A stretch of 64,000 bases of DNA from Lachnospiraceae bacterium. GTDB taxonomy: Bacteria; Bacillota; Clostridia; Lachnospirales; Lachnospiraceae. The position numbers were made by a program, and so were the translations under genes. The notes beneath the pieces are model-generated. The model was not told the DNA's origin. It saw nothing but the letters and a program-made list of their open reading frames with translations, and searched no databases. Numbering within the stretch: position 1 is the stretch's first letter; each line of letters starts with the position of its first letter. Positions 53,246 to 61,219 of this stretch are shown one piece after another. The DNA is taken from positions 1 to 64,000 of the forward strand of contig VSNQ01000008.1 of assembly GCA_009774395.1 (NCBI GenBank). The letters are read 5' to 3'.

Positions 53246-54583
53246 TCATGATTCTTTCGTGTAATGTATATACTTTTGTCCACATTTTATAATATCATTT
53301 ACCCCATATTCTCTACTCCATGCAATATTCCTTTTTATCACCTTTGCTGGAATTCCTGCCATTATACAATTATTAGGAATTCTACTTTTCACTAAACTCA
53401 TTGCCCCGATAATGCTGCCATCACCAATCTGCGTATTATATAAAATATATGCACGTTCTCCTATCCATACATGGTTCCCTATTACGATGCTTCTACTTCT
53501 ATTTACATCATCTGTAGAGTTAATATTATCCTTACTTACAACATCAAAAATAGAATGCCCATCGTTACTACGCATACTAATGTCATATGAAAACATACAA
53601 TCGTCGCCAATCAATATACTTGTACCTAGATCTGCTGTAATTCGGTAATTTCCATTGATGCTGAACTCTGCACCTATCTTTAATATAGCATTGTCCCATA
53701 CAAAACACTCCCCTGCCTGACCGCCAAATCTCCCCCGTTCTCCAACATAAAAATTTGCATTATCTCCTATAATCCACCATGTTTTCCTGTCATCATTAGA
53801 ACAAACAACAACATTTTCTTCCAATAACATTCGCCCATGTTTTCCAATACTTATAGATACATTGCCAATATTACATTCATTCTTTATATTCAGTTTTGCC
53901 ATGCCCGCTATATTAATATTATTTTTGTTAATATAAGTTTCATTACCAAATATTGCTTTTGAAGAATGATACATATAAATTTCGTTTCCTGAAAATCGTG
54001 CATTTTCTCCAATTCTTATTTTTGCATCATTATGAACACATAAAACTGTTTCCTGAAATTGTGCGCCTTTTCTGATTACTATCTTTGCATCATTATGAAT
54101 ATAAAAAACCGTTTTCTGAAACTGGACATTCTCCTCAATTTCTATTACAGAATGAAATCCAGAAAAAACAAATTTTAACCCCTGATAATTTCCTACTATT
54201 TTATTCCCATGTAAATCTTCATAGTATTCCAGTTCCTGTCGCAGAACACAATCACAAAAATAGTAGTAATCTAATCCCGAACTATACCCCCCCCCTGTAA
54301 TTGCATCTTTGACAGACTGATAAAATGCTATTGGAATTATTATAAAATATTTATCTGATTTCCCAAATAAATATTCTGGAGATAAAACTGTTCTTCCATT
54401 TATCTTACTTATATCACTATCAACATAGAATGCAGTATCTATCCCATACTTTTCTCTTAGCCCATCCTTAATTGAATCCGATACCCCATATCTCCCCCAA
54501 ATGACTATCTCACGTCCATTATAATTTTCAAATGCCTTATTAATCATATGGTCAATCCAATTCTCCGTCGATTCTTGCTGCAT
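53246..54583 (-). CDS. Rossmann-like module fused to long left-handed beta-helix acyltransferase
   Basis: Starting MQQESTENWIDHMINKAF (AGGAGAGGGG upstream), residues 20-115 are the module (GREIVIWGRYGVSDSI, YVDSDISKINGRTVLSPEYL). From about 150 to 430 there is an unusually long series of hexapeptide-like turns ending in the classic acetyltransferase signature IVIGNHVWIGERAYI, GDGSIIGAMSLV and NNCIMAGIPAKVIK. It is probably an O-acetyltransferase of the glycan. A G9 tract (about 54287-54295) encodes GGG in DAITGGGYSS, so slippage would truncate the protein before the helix. Confidence 0.78.
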   Translation of the reverse strand: MQQESTENWIDHMINKAFENYNGREIVIWGRYGVSDSIKDGLREKYGIDTAFYVDSDISKINGRTVLSPEYLFGKSDKYFIIIPIAFYQSVKDAITGGGYSSGLDYYYFCDCVLRQELEYYEDLHGNKIVGNYQGLKFVFSGFHSVIEIEENVQFQKTVFYIHNDAKIVIRKGAQFQETVLCVHNDAKIRIGENARFSGNEIYMYHSSKAIFGNETYINKNNINIAGMAKLNIKNECNIGNVSISIGKHGRMLLEENVVVCSNDDRKTWWIIGDNANFYVGERGRFGGQAGECFVWDNAILKIGAEFSINGNYRITADLGTSILIGDDCMFSYDISMRSNDGHSIFDVVSKDNINSTDDVNRSRSIVIGNHVWIGERAYILYNTQIGDGSIIGAMSLVKSRIPNNCIMAGIPAKVIKRNIAWSREYGVNDIIKCGQKYIHYTKES

Positions 54584-54624
54584 ACTTCCCCTCTCCTTAT
54601 CAAAAAGCCTGATGCAAACTACAA

Positions 54625-54681
54625 CAATTCCATACTTTACCTCAGATTTTTTGATGTTAATGTAAAGTATGATATTGTCAA
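54625..54681. repeat. Inverted copies of a dispersed promoter-like repeat
   Basis: CATACTTTAC (54631-54640) and GTAAAGTATG (54662-54671) form a perfect 10-bp inverted repeat. On the minus strand the right side reads TTGACAATATCATACTTTAC, nearly the same as the Rpn promoter core at 20000-20026. A convincing -10 for the gene at 54583 is not seen. Confidence 0.5.
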
Positions 54682-54727
54682 GATGCAAAATAATAAATTT
54701 TAGTATATTTCATTCAGCAAATACCTT

Positions 54728-55951
54728 TTATGACCTTCGTTCTATCAAATTCACAACTCGCTTACTAGCCTTCCCATCTTCAAAAAGTCCTACTTTTTTC
54801 ATAAATCTATCTGTTTTTTTCTTATATACGTCCTCATTAAATTGCTCTATACATTCCATCAATTCATCATTATCAAGCGCCACCGGAAACGGGAGCTTAT
54901 ACATATCAAAAAACAACTTCCCCCTATCTGCTATATACTCCTCCAAGTCATCGGCATAAATAAAACCGGGAATGCCAATCATATTTGCTTCAAATATTGC
55001 GCTTGAATAATCCGTAAGAAATGCATCACAACCAGCTATGATTTCATTCATATCTGGTCTTTGGCTGACATCTATCAGGCGCTCTGACACATGGTGCGTT
55101 TTCAGCTTTTCCATTTTAGCCGCAAGCTGCGGATGCATCCGCAGGAAAATATACCATTTGCCATTAAATCTTTTTTCAAGCGCGTCCAGCAGACGCTCAA
55201 AATCAATGGTTGTTTCCTCTGTGTTAACTGTACGCTTTGTATTTTGACTGCCTCCTCGAAATGTTGGAGCATACAACATTATCTTTGCATCTTGCGGAAT
55301 ATGGTATTCTTTGCGCAACTGACTATATTTTTCTGCTCTTTGATTAATCAACACATCACATCGTGGTGTACCTGTCTTTATAATCTTTCCCTGATATATT
55401 AATCCTTTACGATACATATGATCGCACCATGTTGAACCTGATAATACATAATCTATCAATTTTGAATCATATTCACTAACGATATATGCCATTTTAGGGA
55501 ATAAAATCCCACGATATATTCCAATTGGTTTCATACATATCGTTGCATGCCACGTCTGAATGTAACACTGATTTTTTCTTTTTTTTGTGCCATAAAATGT
55601 CCTGGAATTACCTACCCATGTTCCGGATGTCGATAAATGATATGCCCTGCTCCACAATGTGTTTTTTACTTTCTGAATACCTTTCGGAAATTTTTTATCC
55701 ATATCATCGACAAGCCAAACAATTTTATAATCCGCCTTACCCTCTCGATTCCTTTTCAATAGTTCTTCCGCTATATATTTTGGACTACAGCCATATCCAC
55801 CACTTCCCTCAAAAGTCCACATTACTATTTTTTGCCCGTCAATCGGAAAAACACGGCATATATAATAAGCAAGCCCCTGTACAAAAGCTTTGATCTTTCT
55901 TTTTGTTATGTAAATATCTTCTGATAAGTTATTTTTTCTTTTATGTACCAT
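54728..55951 (-). CDS. CDP-glycerol glycerophosphotransferase-like (TagF family)
   Basis: The TagF/TarF signature regions are present: QKIVMWTFEGSGGYGCSPKYI, GTWVGNSRTFYG, YIQTWHA (GxxHG-like His), SGSTWCDHMYRKG, LYAPTFRGG and CDAFLTDYSSAIFEANM. It would transfer a polyol-phosphate unit from a CDP donor to the glycan. No transmembrane segment is obvious. It starts the downstream side of the polyol module and is preceded by the matching nucleotidyltransferase gene. AAGGA precedes the ATG. Confidence 0.86.
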   Translation of the reverse strand: MVHKRKNNLSEDIYITKRKIKAFVQGLAYYICRVFPIDGQKIVMWTFEGSGGYGCSPKYIAEELLKRNREGKADYKIVWLVDDMDKKFPKGIQKVKNTLWSRAYHLSTSGTWVGNSRTFYGTKKRKNQCYIQTWHATICMKPIGIYRGILFPKMAYIVSEYDSKLIDYVLSGSTWCDHMYRKGLIYQGKIIKTGTPRCDVLINQRAEKYSQLRKEYHIPQDAKIMLYAPTFRGGSQNTKRTVNTEETTIDFERLLDALEKRFNGKWYIFLRMHPQLAAKMEKLKTHHVSERLIDVSQRPDMNEIIAGCDAFLTDYSSAIFEANMIGIPGFIYADDLEEYIADRGKLFFDMYKLPFPVALDNDELMECIEQFNEDVYKKKTDRFMKKVGLFEDGKASKRVVNLIERRS

Positions 55952-55965
55952 TTTTAATTATCCTT

Positions 55966-56694
55966 TTATTCAAATACTGCTGCCAAGCTTTGTGGTATTT
56001 CTTTTACTGCTTTCTCGTAATCTTCCATAAAATCTATTTCTGCCCAAAAAGCTCCGTTTGTAGATACGGCTTGTATATCAAAATTTTCTTCCTCTATCAG
56101 TCTTTGAACAGCACTCTCAAAGTATGCTGTAAACTGTTGTTCCTTCATTAGCTGTTTTGTTTTTTCTTTAAGAGCAGGGATAACCTTCCGTTTAAAAGAT
56201 GCCATACCGATAAATTCTCCATCTGCCTGTTCCGCAGGCATCTGTTTTGTAATCTGTACAATTTTCCCATCCTTGCTTTTTATCTTCATCGCTTCATCAT
56301 CACATGGTTTATAATCTACCGGCAATACAATATCTGATTTCATTTCTATTAATTTTTCAAATATTTGTGGCTCACATATTGTATCTGCATGAAGATAAAT
56401 AAAATCATCGTCAAGCATATCCATTCCCATATAAAATGACCCCAACACGTTTACCATCTCATAAAATGGGTTATAAGCAAATCTTATATTTTTCATATCT
56501 TTTGCCAGTTCTTCAAATGCCTCACATTGATAACCGGTTACAATAACAGTTTCGTTAATATTATATTTTTGTAAAAGTCTTAGATTATAGTCAATTAATC
56601 TTTTTCCATTGATTTTGATAAACGACTTTGGTTTCCCTTCTGTTAATTTTCCAAGCCTGCTGCCTTTGCCTGCTGCCATAATGATTGCCTGCAT
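55966..56694 (-). CDS. Sugar/polyol-phosphate nucleotidyltransferase (LicC-like)
   Basis: MQAIIMAAGKGSRLGKLTEGKPKS is a nucleotidyltransferase start with the G-x-G-x-R and K-P motifs; NETVIVTGY and YLHADTICEP follow. It resembles LicC-type cytidylyltransferases. It overlaps the alcohol dehydrogenase gene (TAATG), so start 56694 with GGAGGG is preferred over a codon 15 bases earlier. Given the TagF-like gene next to it, it probably makes the CDP-polyol donor from a polyol phosphate. Confidence 0.83.
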   Translation of the reverse strand: MQAIIMAAGKGSRLGKLTEGKPKSFIKINGKRLIDYNLRLLQKYNINETVIVTGYQCEAFEELAKDMKNIRFAYNPFYEMVNVLGSFYMGMDMLDDDFIYLHADTICEPQIFEKLIEMKSDIVLPVDYKPCDDEAMKIKSKDGKIVQITKQMPAEQADGEFIGMASFKRKVIPALKEKTKQLMKEQQFTAYFESAVQRLIEEENFDIQAVSTNGAFWAEIDFMEDYEKAVKEIPQSLAAVFE

Positions 56695-57848
56695 TATGCG
56701 CCCTCCCATGCATTTTCATAAATCCTTTTGATTATATTTTCTTCTTGTGATGCGGGATCATTTGATAAATTTCCAGATACTGAATTTGCCATATCATCAA
56801 CCTGTGTTTTCTTAATTCCTAATGCTTTCAACGATGTTGGCAGCTTTAATAATGTAATAAATTGATGCATTCTGTTAATACATTCCTCTTTTCCTTCTAT
56901 CCTTTGTCCGCAAAGAATACTCATTATTTTCTCTATTTTTTCTTGATTATATTGATATTCACATCCAACCCATGATGTATAAAGTGCAGCTAATCCTAAT
57001 CCATGACTGGTATCAGTAAATGCCCCTAACGGATACTGCAGTCTATGAGGCAGACCTGTACTTGCATTCCCTAAATTAATGCCCATAATCATACTCGCAT
57101 AACTCATTGATTCTCTCGCCTCTATATCGTTTAAATCAACCACGAGTCTTGGCAGCATTTCTCCTACTATTTTTGCAGCATACTCTGACTGCATTTGAGT
57201 ATATAAAGACGCAGCTTTTGATATATAGCTTTCTATCGAATGTGCCAATACATCGAATCCTGTTTCCATTGTTATATTAAACGGAACAGATTCCGTAAAA
57301 ATTGAATCTACTATCGCCGCTTTAGGATATAGCGCATCCCCTCTAATTCCGCTTTTTATTTTTTTCTCATCATCTGTAATAATAGCGGCTTTGCTCAGTT
57401 CACTTCCAGTTCCGGCTGTTGTAGGAATTGCTATTATCGGTAAAGTATTCTTCTGTAGCTCCTTGTTTCCATAAAAATACTCCGCTATATCTTCGTTTGT
57501 CCCTACTCCCGCTGCCACGGCTTTTGCCATATCTATTGCGCTGCCTCCGCCAAAACCTACAATTAAATTAACTTTATTTCGTTTTGCAAATTCAATACCG
57601 TTTTTCACCTCAGACAATTTTGGATTCGCACTTACTTTATCAAATATCGTTATATTTTCCACAAACGGGCATTGTTCAATTTGTTCTTTTATGTTTTCAA
57701 GATAACCTAAACGTATCAACGAACGCCCCGTTGTTACAATCATAATGCTGCCTTCAAAAAGCTGTTGTATCTTAACGATTGCTTCTTTCCAAATATCTCT
57801 ACCCCAAAACACATTCGTTGGAATATAAATTTGATATGGTTTCATCAT
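56694..57848 (-). CDS. Iron-containing alcohol dehydrogenase
   Basis: This is a type III alcohol dehydrogenase: NPKLSEV, LIVGFGGGSAIDMAKAV, IPTTAGTGSELSKAAII, and the metal ligands in ETGFDVLAHSIESY and GLPHRLQYPLGAFTDTSHG. It reduces or oxidises an aldehyde/ketone with NAD(P)H. In the context of an aldolase, a kinase and a cytidylyltransferase it probably forms the polyol used as the CDP-linked unit, by analogy with gtp-type glycerol-phosphate genes of pneumococcal capsules. Coupled by overlap to the nucleotidyltransferase. Confidence 0.86.
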   Translation of the reverse strand: MMKPYQIYIPTNVFWGRDIWKEAIVKIQQLFEGSIMIVTTGRSLIRLGYLENIKEQIEQCPFVENITIFDKVSANPKLSEVKNGIEFAKRNKVNLIVGFGGGSAIDMAKAVAAGVGTNEDIAEYFYGNKELQKNTLPIIAIPTTAGTGSELSKAAIITDDEKKIKSGIRGDALYPKAAIVDSIFTESVPFNITMETGFDVLAHSIESYISKAASLYTQMQSEYAAKIVGEMLPRLVVDLNDIEARESMSYASMIMGINLGNASTGLPHRLQYPLGAFTDTSHGLGLAALYTSWVGCEYQYNQEKIEKIMSILCGQRIEGKEECINRMHQFITLLKLPTSLKALGIKKTQVDDMANSVSGNLSNDPASQEENIIKRIYENAWEGA

Positions 57849-57857
57849 TATCCCCCA

Positions 57858-59387
57858 CTAAAGGTTCTCTATTTTAATCCTTTTATTATAAAGACGTTCT
57901 GTAATCTCTATTCTTTTTGAAAACAACGGCTTTAATGTACGATATGTTTCCTTATAAAGATGATAAAGTTCCTTATACTTTTCATGATTCTTCTTATCAG
58001 GACAGATTACCATGCGCACCCTGACAAATTTGTCTGCCGCCTCCTCCATTGATGTGTATATTCCCTGTCCATACAGCGCAATCATCGCAGCACCGGTTGC
58101 TGTTGTTTCAAACTCTGAAAGTACCTTCACTGTTCTTCCAGTAATATCAGCTTTAATCTGTGATACCAAATTAATTCGTGCCAAACCACCTGAGAGTCGA
58201 ATAGAATCTATTTTTACTCCCACTTCTTCAATTGCTGCTATCATATCCAAATCAATAAAACCTGTACTCTCAAAAACTGCTCTTGTCATTTCTTTTCTTG
58301 TATGCATTCTTTCCAATCCAAAAAATACACCTCTAGCATCATTATCCCATATAGGAGCACGCTCACCTAGAAGATATGGAAGAAAGATTACTCCTCCTGC
58401 TCCCAAAGATGCTTCTCCTGCATCTTTTTCCATAAGTTCATAAGGAAGATATTCATTTTGATAATAACACTGTTTTACCCATTCAATCAGTCCGCCTCCC
58501 ATATTGTTTGAGCCGCCTAAAATATGCATCCCGCCTTCATAATATGGAATCTGTTGTATCTTTTTTTGTTCTAAATTCACTTCTTTTTCTACTGCTGCTC
58601 TAAATACCGTAACCGTTCCTGACACGTCACTGGCATCTCCTTCACCAACAGCACCGCTTCCGACAAAAGAACATATAGCGTCATATGTAGACATTACCGC
58701 TTTCGTATTCTGTGAAAGTCCTGTCTGCTGGGCTGCTGTTTTTGTTATATATCCGATACATTCACCCGGAGCCAAAACTTCTGGCAGCATTGTTTCAGAA
58801 ATTCCTATTTCTTTTAATAGCATTATTGGAAATTTTTTCTTTTTTGTATCATAATGCCATTTAGAAGCATTGATATAATCCGTTACATAACGGTTTGTAA
58901 ACTTTACCATTAAATAATCATTTGGAGCAAGGAACCGATAAGTCTGGCTGTATATATTTTCTTCATGTTTCTTTATCCATAATGCTTTTGGAAGCAGAAG
59001 GGATGAATCAGAAGCCAGATTTGTTTGTTTTTTTACTTCATCAAATACATTAAGGCTGCTGATGAAGCTACTTTCTTCTTTTGCTCTCTTATCAGAAACC
59101 ATCATGCAGGGTATAAGCGCTTCTCCATTTCTATCAACACATACCAAACAAGATGAAGAAGAAGTTACTGTAATATAATCAATTGCAATATTTCCTGTAT
59201 CTGCTATCGTTTCCTTTATAACTTTACAAGCCTTTTCCCACCATTCTTGGGGAATCTGTGTCACCGTTTCACCTTTTAGCAGTGTTTCAATTGGTAATGA
59301 CGAAGATGCAAGTTTATTTCCTTCACTGTCAAATATAATGCTTCGTATACTTTTCATTCCCATATTTAACACAAGAATTGTTTTCAC
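57858..59387 (-). CDS. FGGY-family carbohydrate kinase
   Basis: A 509-residue sugar kinase: TILVLNMGMKSIRSIIFD (ATP/phosphate 1-like start), the central TYDAICSFVGSGAV, GERAPIWDNDARGVFFGL, FESTGFIDLDMI and RLSGGLARINLVSQIKADI with TGAAMIALYG. It phosphorylates a ketose, polyol or related compound. The gene begins at GTG and overlaps the aldolase gene by 4 bases. The FGGY signature and length are normal; the substrate is unknown. Confidence 0.87.
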   Translation of the reverse strand: MKTILVLNMGMKSIRSIIFDSEGNKLASSSLPIETLLKGETVTQIPQEWWEKACKVIKETIADTGNIAIDYITVTSSSSCLVCVDRNGEALIPCMMVSDKRAKEESSFISSLNVFDEVKKQTNLASDSSLLLPKALWIKKHEENIYSQTYRFLAPNDYLMVKFTNRYVTDYINASKWHYDTKKKKFPIMLLKEIGISETMLPEVLAPGECIGYITKTAAQQTGLSQNTKAVMSTYDAICSFVGSGAVGEGDASDVSGTVTVFRAAVEKEVNLEQKKIQQIPYYEGGMHILGGSNNMGGGLIEWVKQCYYQNEYLPYELMEKDAGEASLGAGGVIFLPYLLGERAPIWDNDARGVFFGLERMHTRKEMTRAVFESTGFIDLDMIAAIEEVGVKIDSIRLSGGLARINLVSQIKADITGRTVKVLSEFETTATGAAMIALYGQGIYTSMEEAADKFVRVRMVICPDKKNHEKYKELYHLYKETYRTLKPLFSKRIEITERLYNKRIKIENL

Positions 59388-60220
59388 CTTAACGAGTCCT
59401 TCCTTAACAGTTTCAGCTTATTCATTACCATATTCTGTATTTCATCATGAATAAACCACTCCACTTTTAGCGGATCAAATCCATTTTGTTCCATTACTCC
59501 CATTTGAATACTTTCTTCTATTCCACGTTTGTATGCAAGTTTTACATCTGTTGATATATTTATTTTTTTTACATTTTTATAAATCAACATTTTTAACAGT
59601 ATTTCATTTGTAAGTCCTGTTCCTCCATGAATCACAAGCGGAATGTCTGTGATTCTACCAATCTCATCCAACATATCATACCTGATATCGGGAACTCCCC
59701 TGTACAATCCATGTACTGTTCCAACAGCAGCAGCAAGCATATCTATATCTGTGCTTTTTATAAATTTTTCTATATCATCCATCTTCGCTATGCCAGTTCC
59801 AACCGAGGTTACTTCATCTTCCTGCCCGCAAATTTGTCCAACTTCTGCTTCAACCAAAATGCCTTTTTTCCGAACCAGTTTAACTACTTTATTTGTAATA
59901 TTGATATTTTCACTAAGTGTTTTATCTGATGCATCTATCATCACAGAATCCCATCCACACTCTGCGGCTTCTTGTATAAAATCCATTTCTTTACAATGAT
60001 CTAAATGAAGATATGCCTTAATGCCTTTCTTTTGTTCATAGCTTCTCACAAATGCATAAAACTCTTTTTTGTCAATCTGTTCAAACGCCTTCATTGATGT
60101 TTGAAGAATTATATTGCACTTCATTTGTGAAGCGGCATCTATTACTGCTTTTGCAGATTCTATACTCCATATATTAAATGCAAAGTATTGTTGAGAAGTG
60201 GAACTGATATACTTATCCAT
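59384..60220 (-). CDS. Class II ketose-bisphosphate aldolase
   Basis: The fructose/tagatose-bisphosphate aldolase family is shown by LHLDHCKEMDFIQEAAECGW (catalytic Asp and zinc His), SVMIDAS, LVEAEVGQICGQEDE, AVGTVHGLYRG, LVIHGGTGL (second zinc His) and INISTDVKLA. It condenses or cleaves a ketose phosphate with dihydroxyacetone phosphate. It is the first gene after a palindromic operator-like site and so probably leads the polyol operon; GGAG lies 8 bases before the ATG. Confidence 0.88.
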   Translation of the reverse strand: MDKYISSTSQQYFAFNIWSIESAKAVIDAASQMKCNIILQTSMKAFEQIDKKEFYAFVRSYEQKKGIKAYLHLDHCKEMDFIQEAAECGWDSVMIDASDKTLSENINITNKVVKLVRKKGILVEAEVGQICGQEDEVTSVGTGIAKMDDIEKFIKSTDIDMLAAAVGTVHGLYRGVPDIRYDMLDEIGRITDIPLVIHGGTGLTNEILLKMLIYKNVKKINISTDVKLAYKRGIEESIQMGVMEQNGFDPLKVEWFIHDEIQNMVMNKLKLLRKDSLR

Positions 60221-60255
60221 ATTGTATTCTCCATTTGATCATGATTTATAAGTTG

Positions 60256-60269
60256 GTATTGTACAATAC
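60256..60269. promoter_or_regulatory. Perfect 14-bp palindrome, candidate operator
   Basis: GTATTGTACAATAC is a perfect palindrome 36 bases upstream of the aldolase start, in a 206-base gap. On the minus strand TTACAA boxes overlap it and TTATAA follows, so a promoter with the palindrome between its hexamers is plausible. No regulator gene is adjacent. Nothing else is recognised in 60221-60426. Confidence 0.5.
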
Positions 60270-60426
60270 TTGTAAGACTTACTTGTAAATTATTTATCCT
60301 TGATTTTTGATTCTCTTATAATATTACTTAGGCGGTTATAAATCGCATCAATTTCTTAGAAAAATTCTGATAAATACAGAAAATTAGCAAAGATGTATTT
60401 GCAATTTTTAATAGCCGGAGTAATAT

Positions 60427-61173
60427 CTATGATATATACTCTTCCGGCTCATTCAAAATAATATCTGTTATCCCCTTCGCCTCAAGCATCCCCATATCCA
60501 GTCTTCCTCCAGTTGGCTTTTCTGGATATAAATGCCCTGACATCCATGCCCGTACAGGATATCCTTCAAGCTGCTTTGCCGTCAGGTCGATTTCTCTCCA
60601 AAACGGATGAAGCGCTGACGCCCCACAGCCACCCTTGATTTTATACATACAATCCGATGCCTTGCTGTCAAGGATTCCAAGTTCCGCATCTGCATCCAGC
60701 GTTTTTAGTTTTTCCAATGACTTTGCATAGAACGTAGAGTATACAACCGCTTTCTGTAATCCTCTCTGATGCACTTTCTCAACGATTTTTTCCTCCATAC
60801 ATGGCATTCCATGGATACCATCATATGGATAAACACTGTTTTTCAGTTCTATATTTAGCTTTAATCCTGATTTCAACCGCGTTTCCAGTAAATCAAATAC
60901 CTCATCTATTGTGGGAATTGATTGGCTTGGATGATTATCTGCATAGATATGAAGCCGTTTCAATTCGGAAAGTTTATAATCCCTTACGAACCCCATTCCT
61001 TCGGTTGTCCTGTCCACACGTTCATCATGGATAACAACAAGTTCACCATCTTTTGTTAACTGAATATCCAGTTCAATTCCTTCCAGATTTTGTATTGTTG
61101 CCGCTTTTTCAAATGCAAGCAGCGTATTCTCGGGATACCTCTGGCTGCATCCTCTATGTGCCCATATTTTCAT
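60427..61173 (-). CDS. Glycerophosphodiester phosphodiesterase
   Basis: This is a GDPD/UgpQ-type enzyme: KIWAHRGCSQRYPENTLLAF carries the first catalytic His and Glu, IELDIQLTKDGELVVIHDERVDRTT carries the second acid set and His in its second half, and LNIELKN follows. It has no signal peptide, so it acts in the cytoplasm. It hydrolyses glycerophosphodiesters to sn-glycerol-3-phosphate and an alcohol, which could supply glycerol-3-phosphate to the cytidylyltransferase encoded by the next gene upstream. GGGAG precedes the ATG. Confidence 0.88.
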   Translation of the reverse strand: MKIWAHRGCSQRYPENTLLAFEKAATIQNLEGIELDIQLTKDGELVVIHDERVDRTTEGMGFVRDYKLSELKRLHIYADNHPSQSIPTIDEVFDLLETRLKSGLKLNIELKNSVYPYDGIHGMPCMEEKIVEKVHQRGLQKAVVYSTFYAKSLEKLKTLDADAELGILDSKASDCMYKIKGGCGASALHPFWREIDLTAKQLEGYPVRAWMSGHLYPEKPTGGRLDMGMLEAKGITDIILNEPEEYIS

Positions 61174-61219
61174 AATAGTCTCCCTAATTTATTACAAAGC
61201 TACGTACAAAAACTTATAC

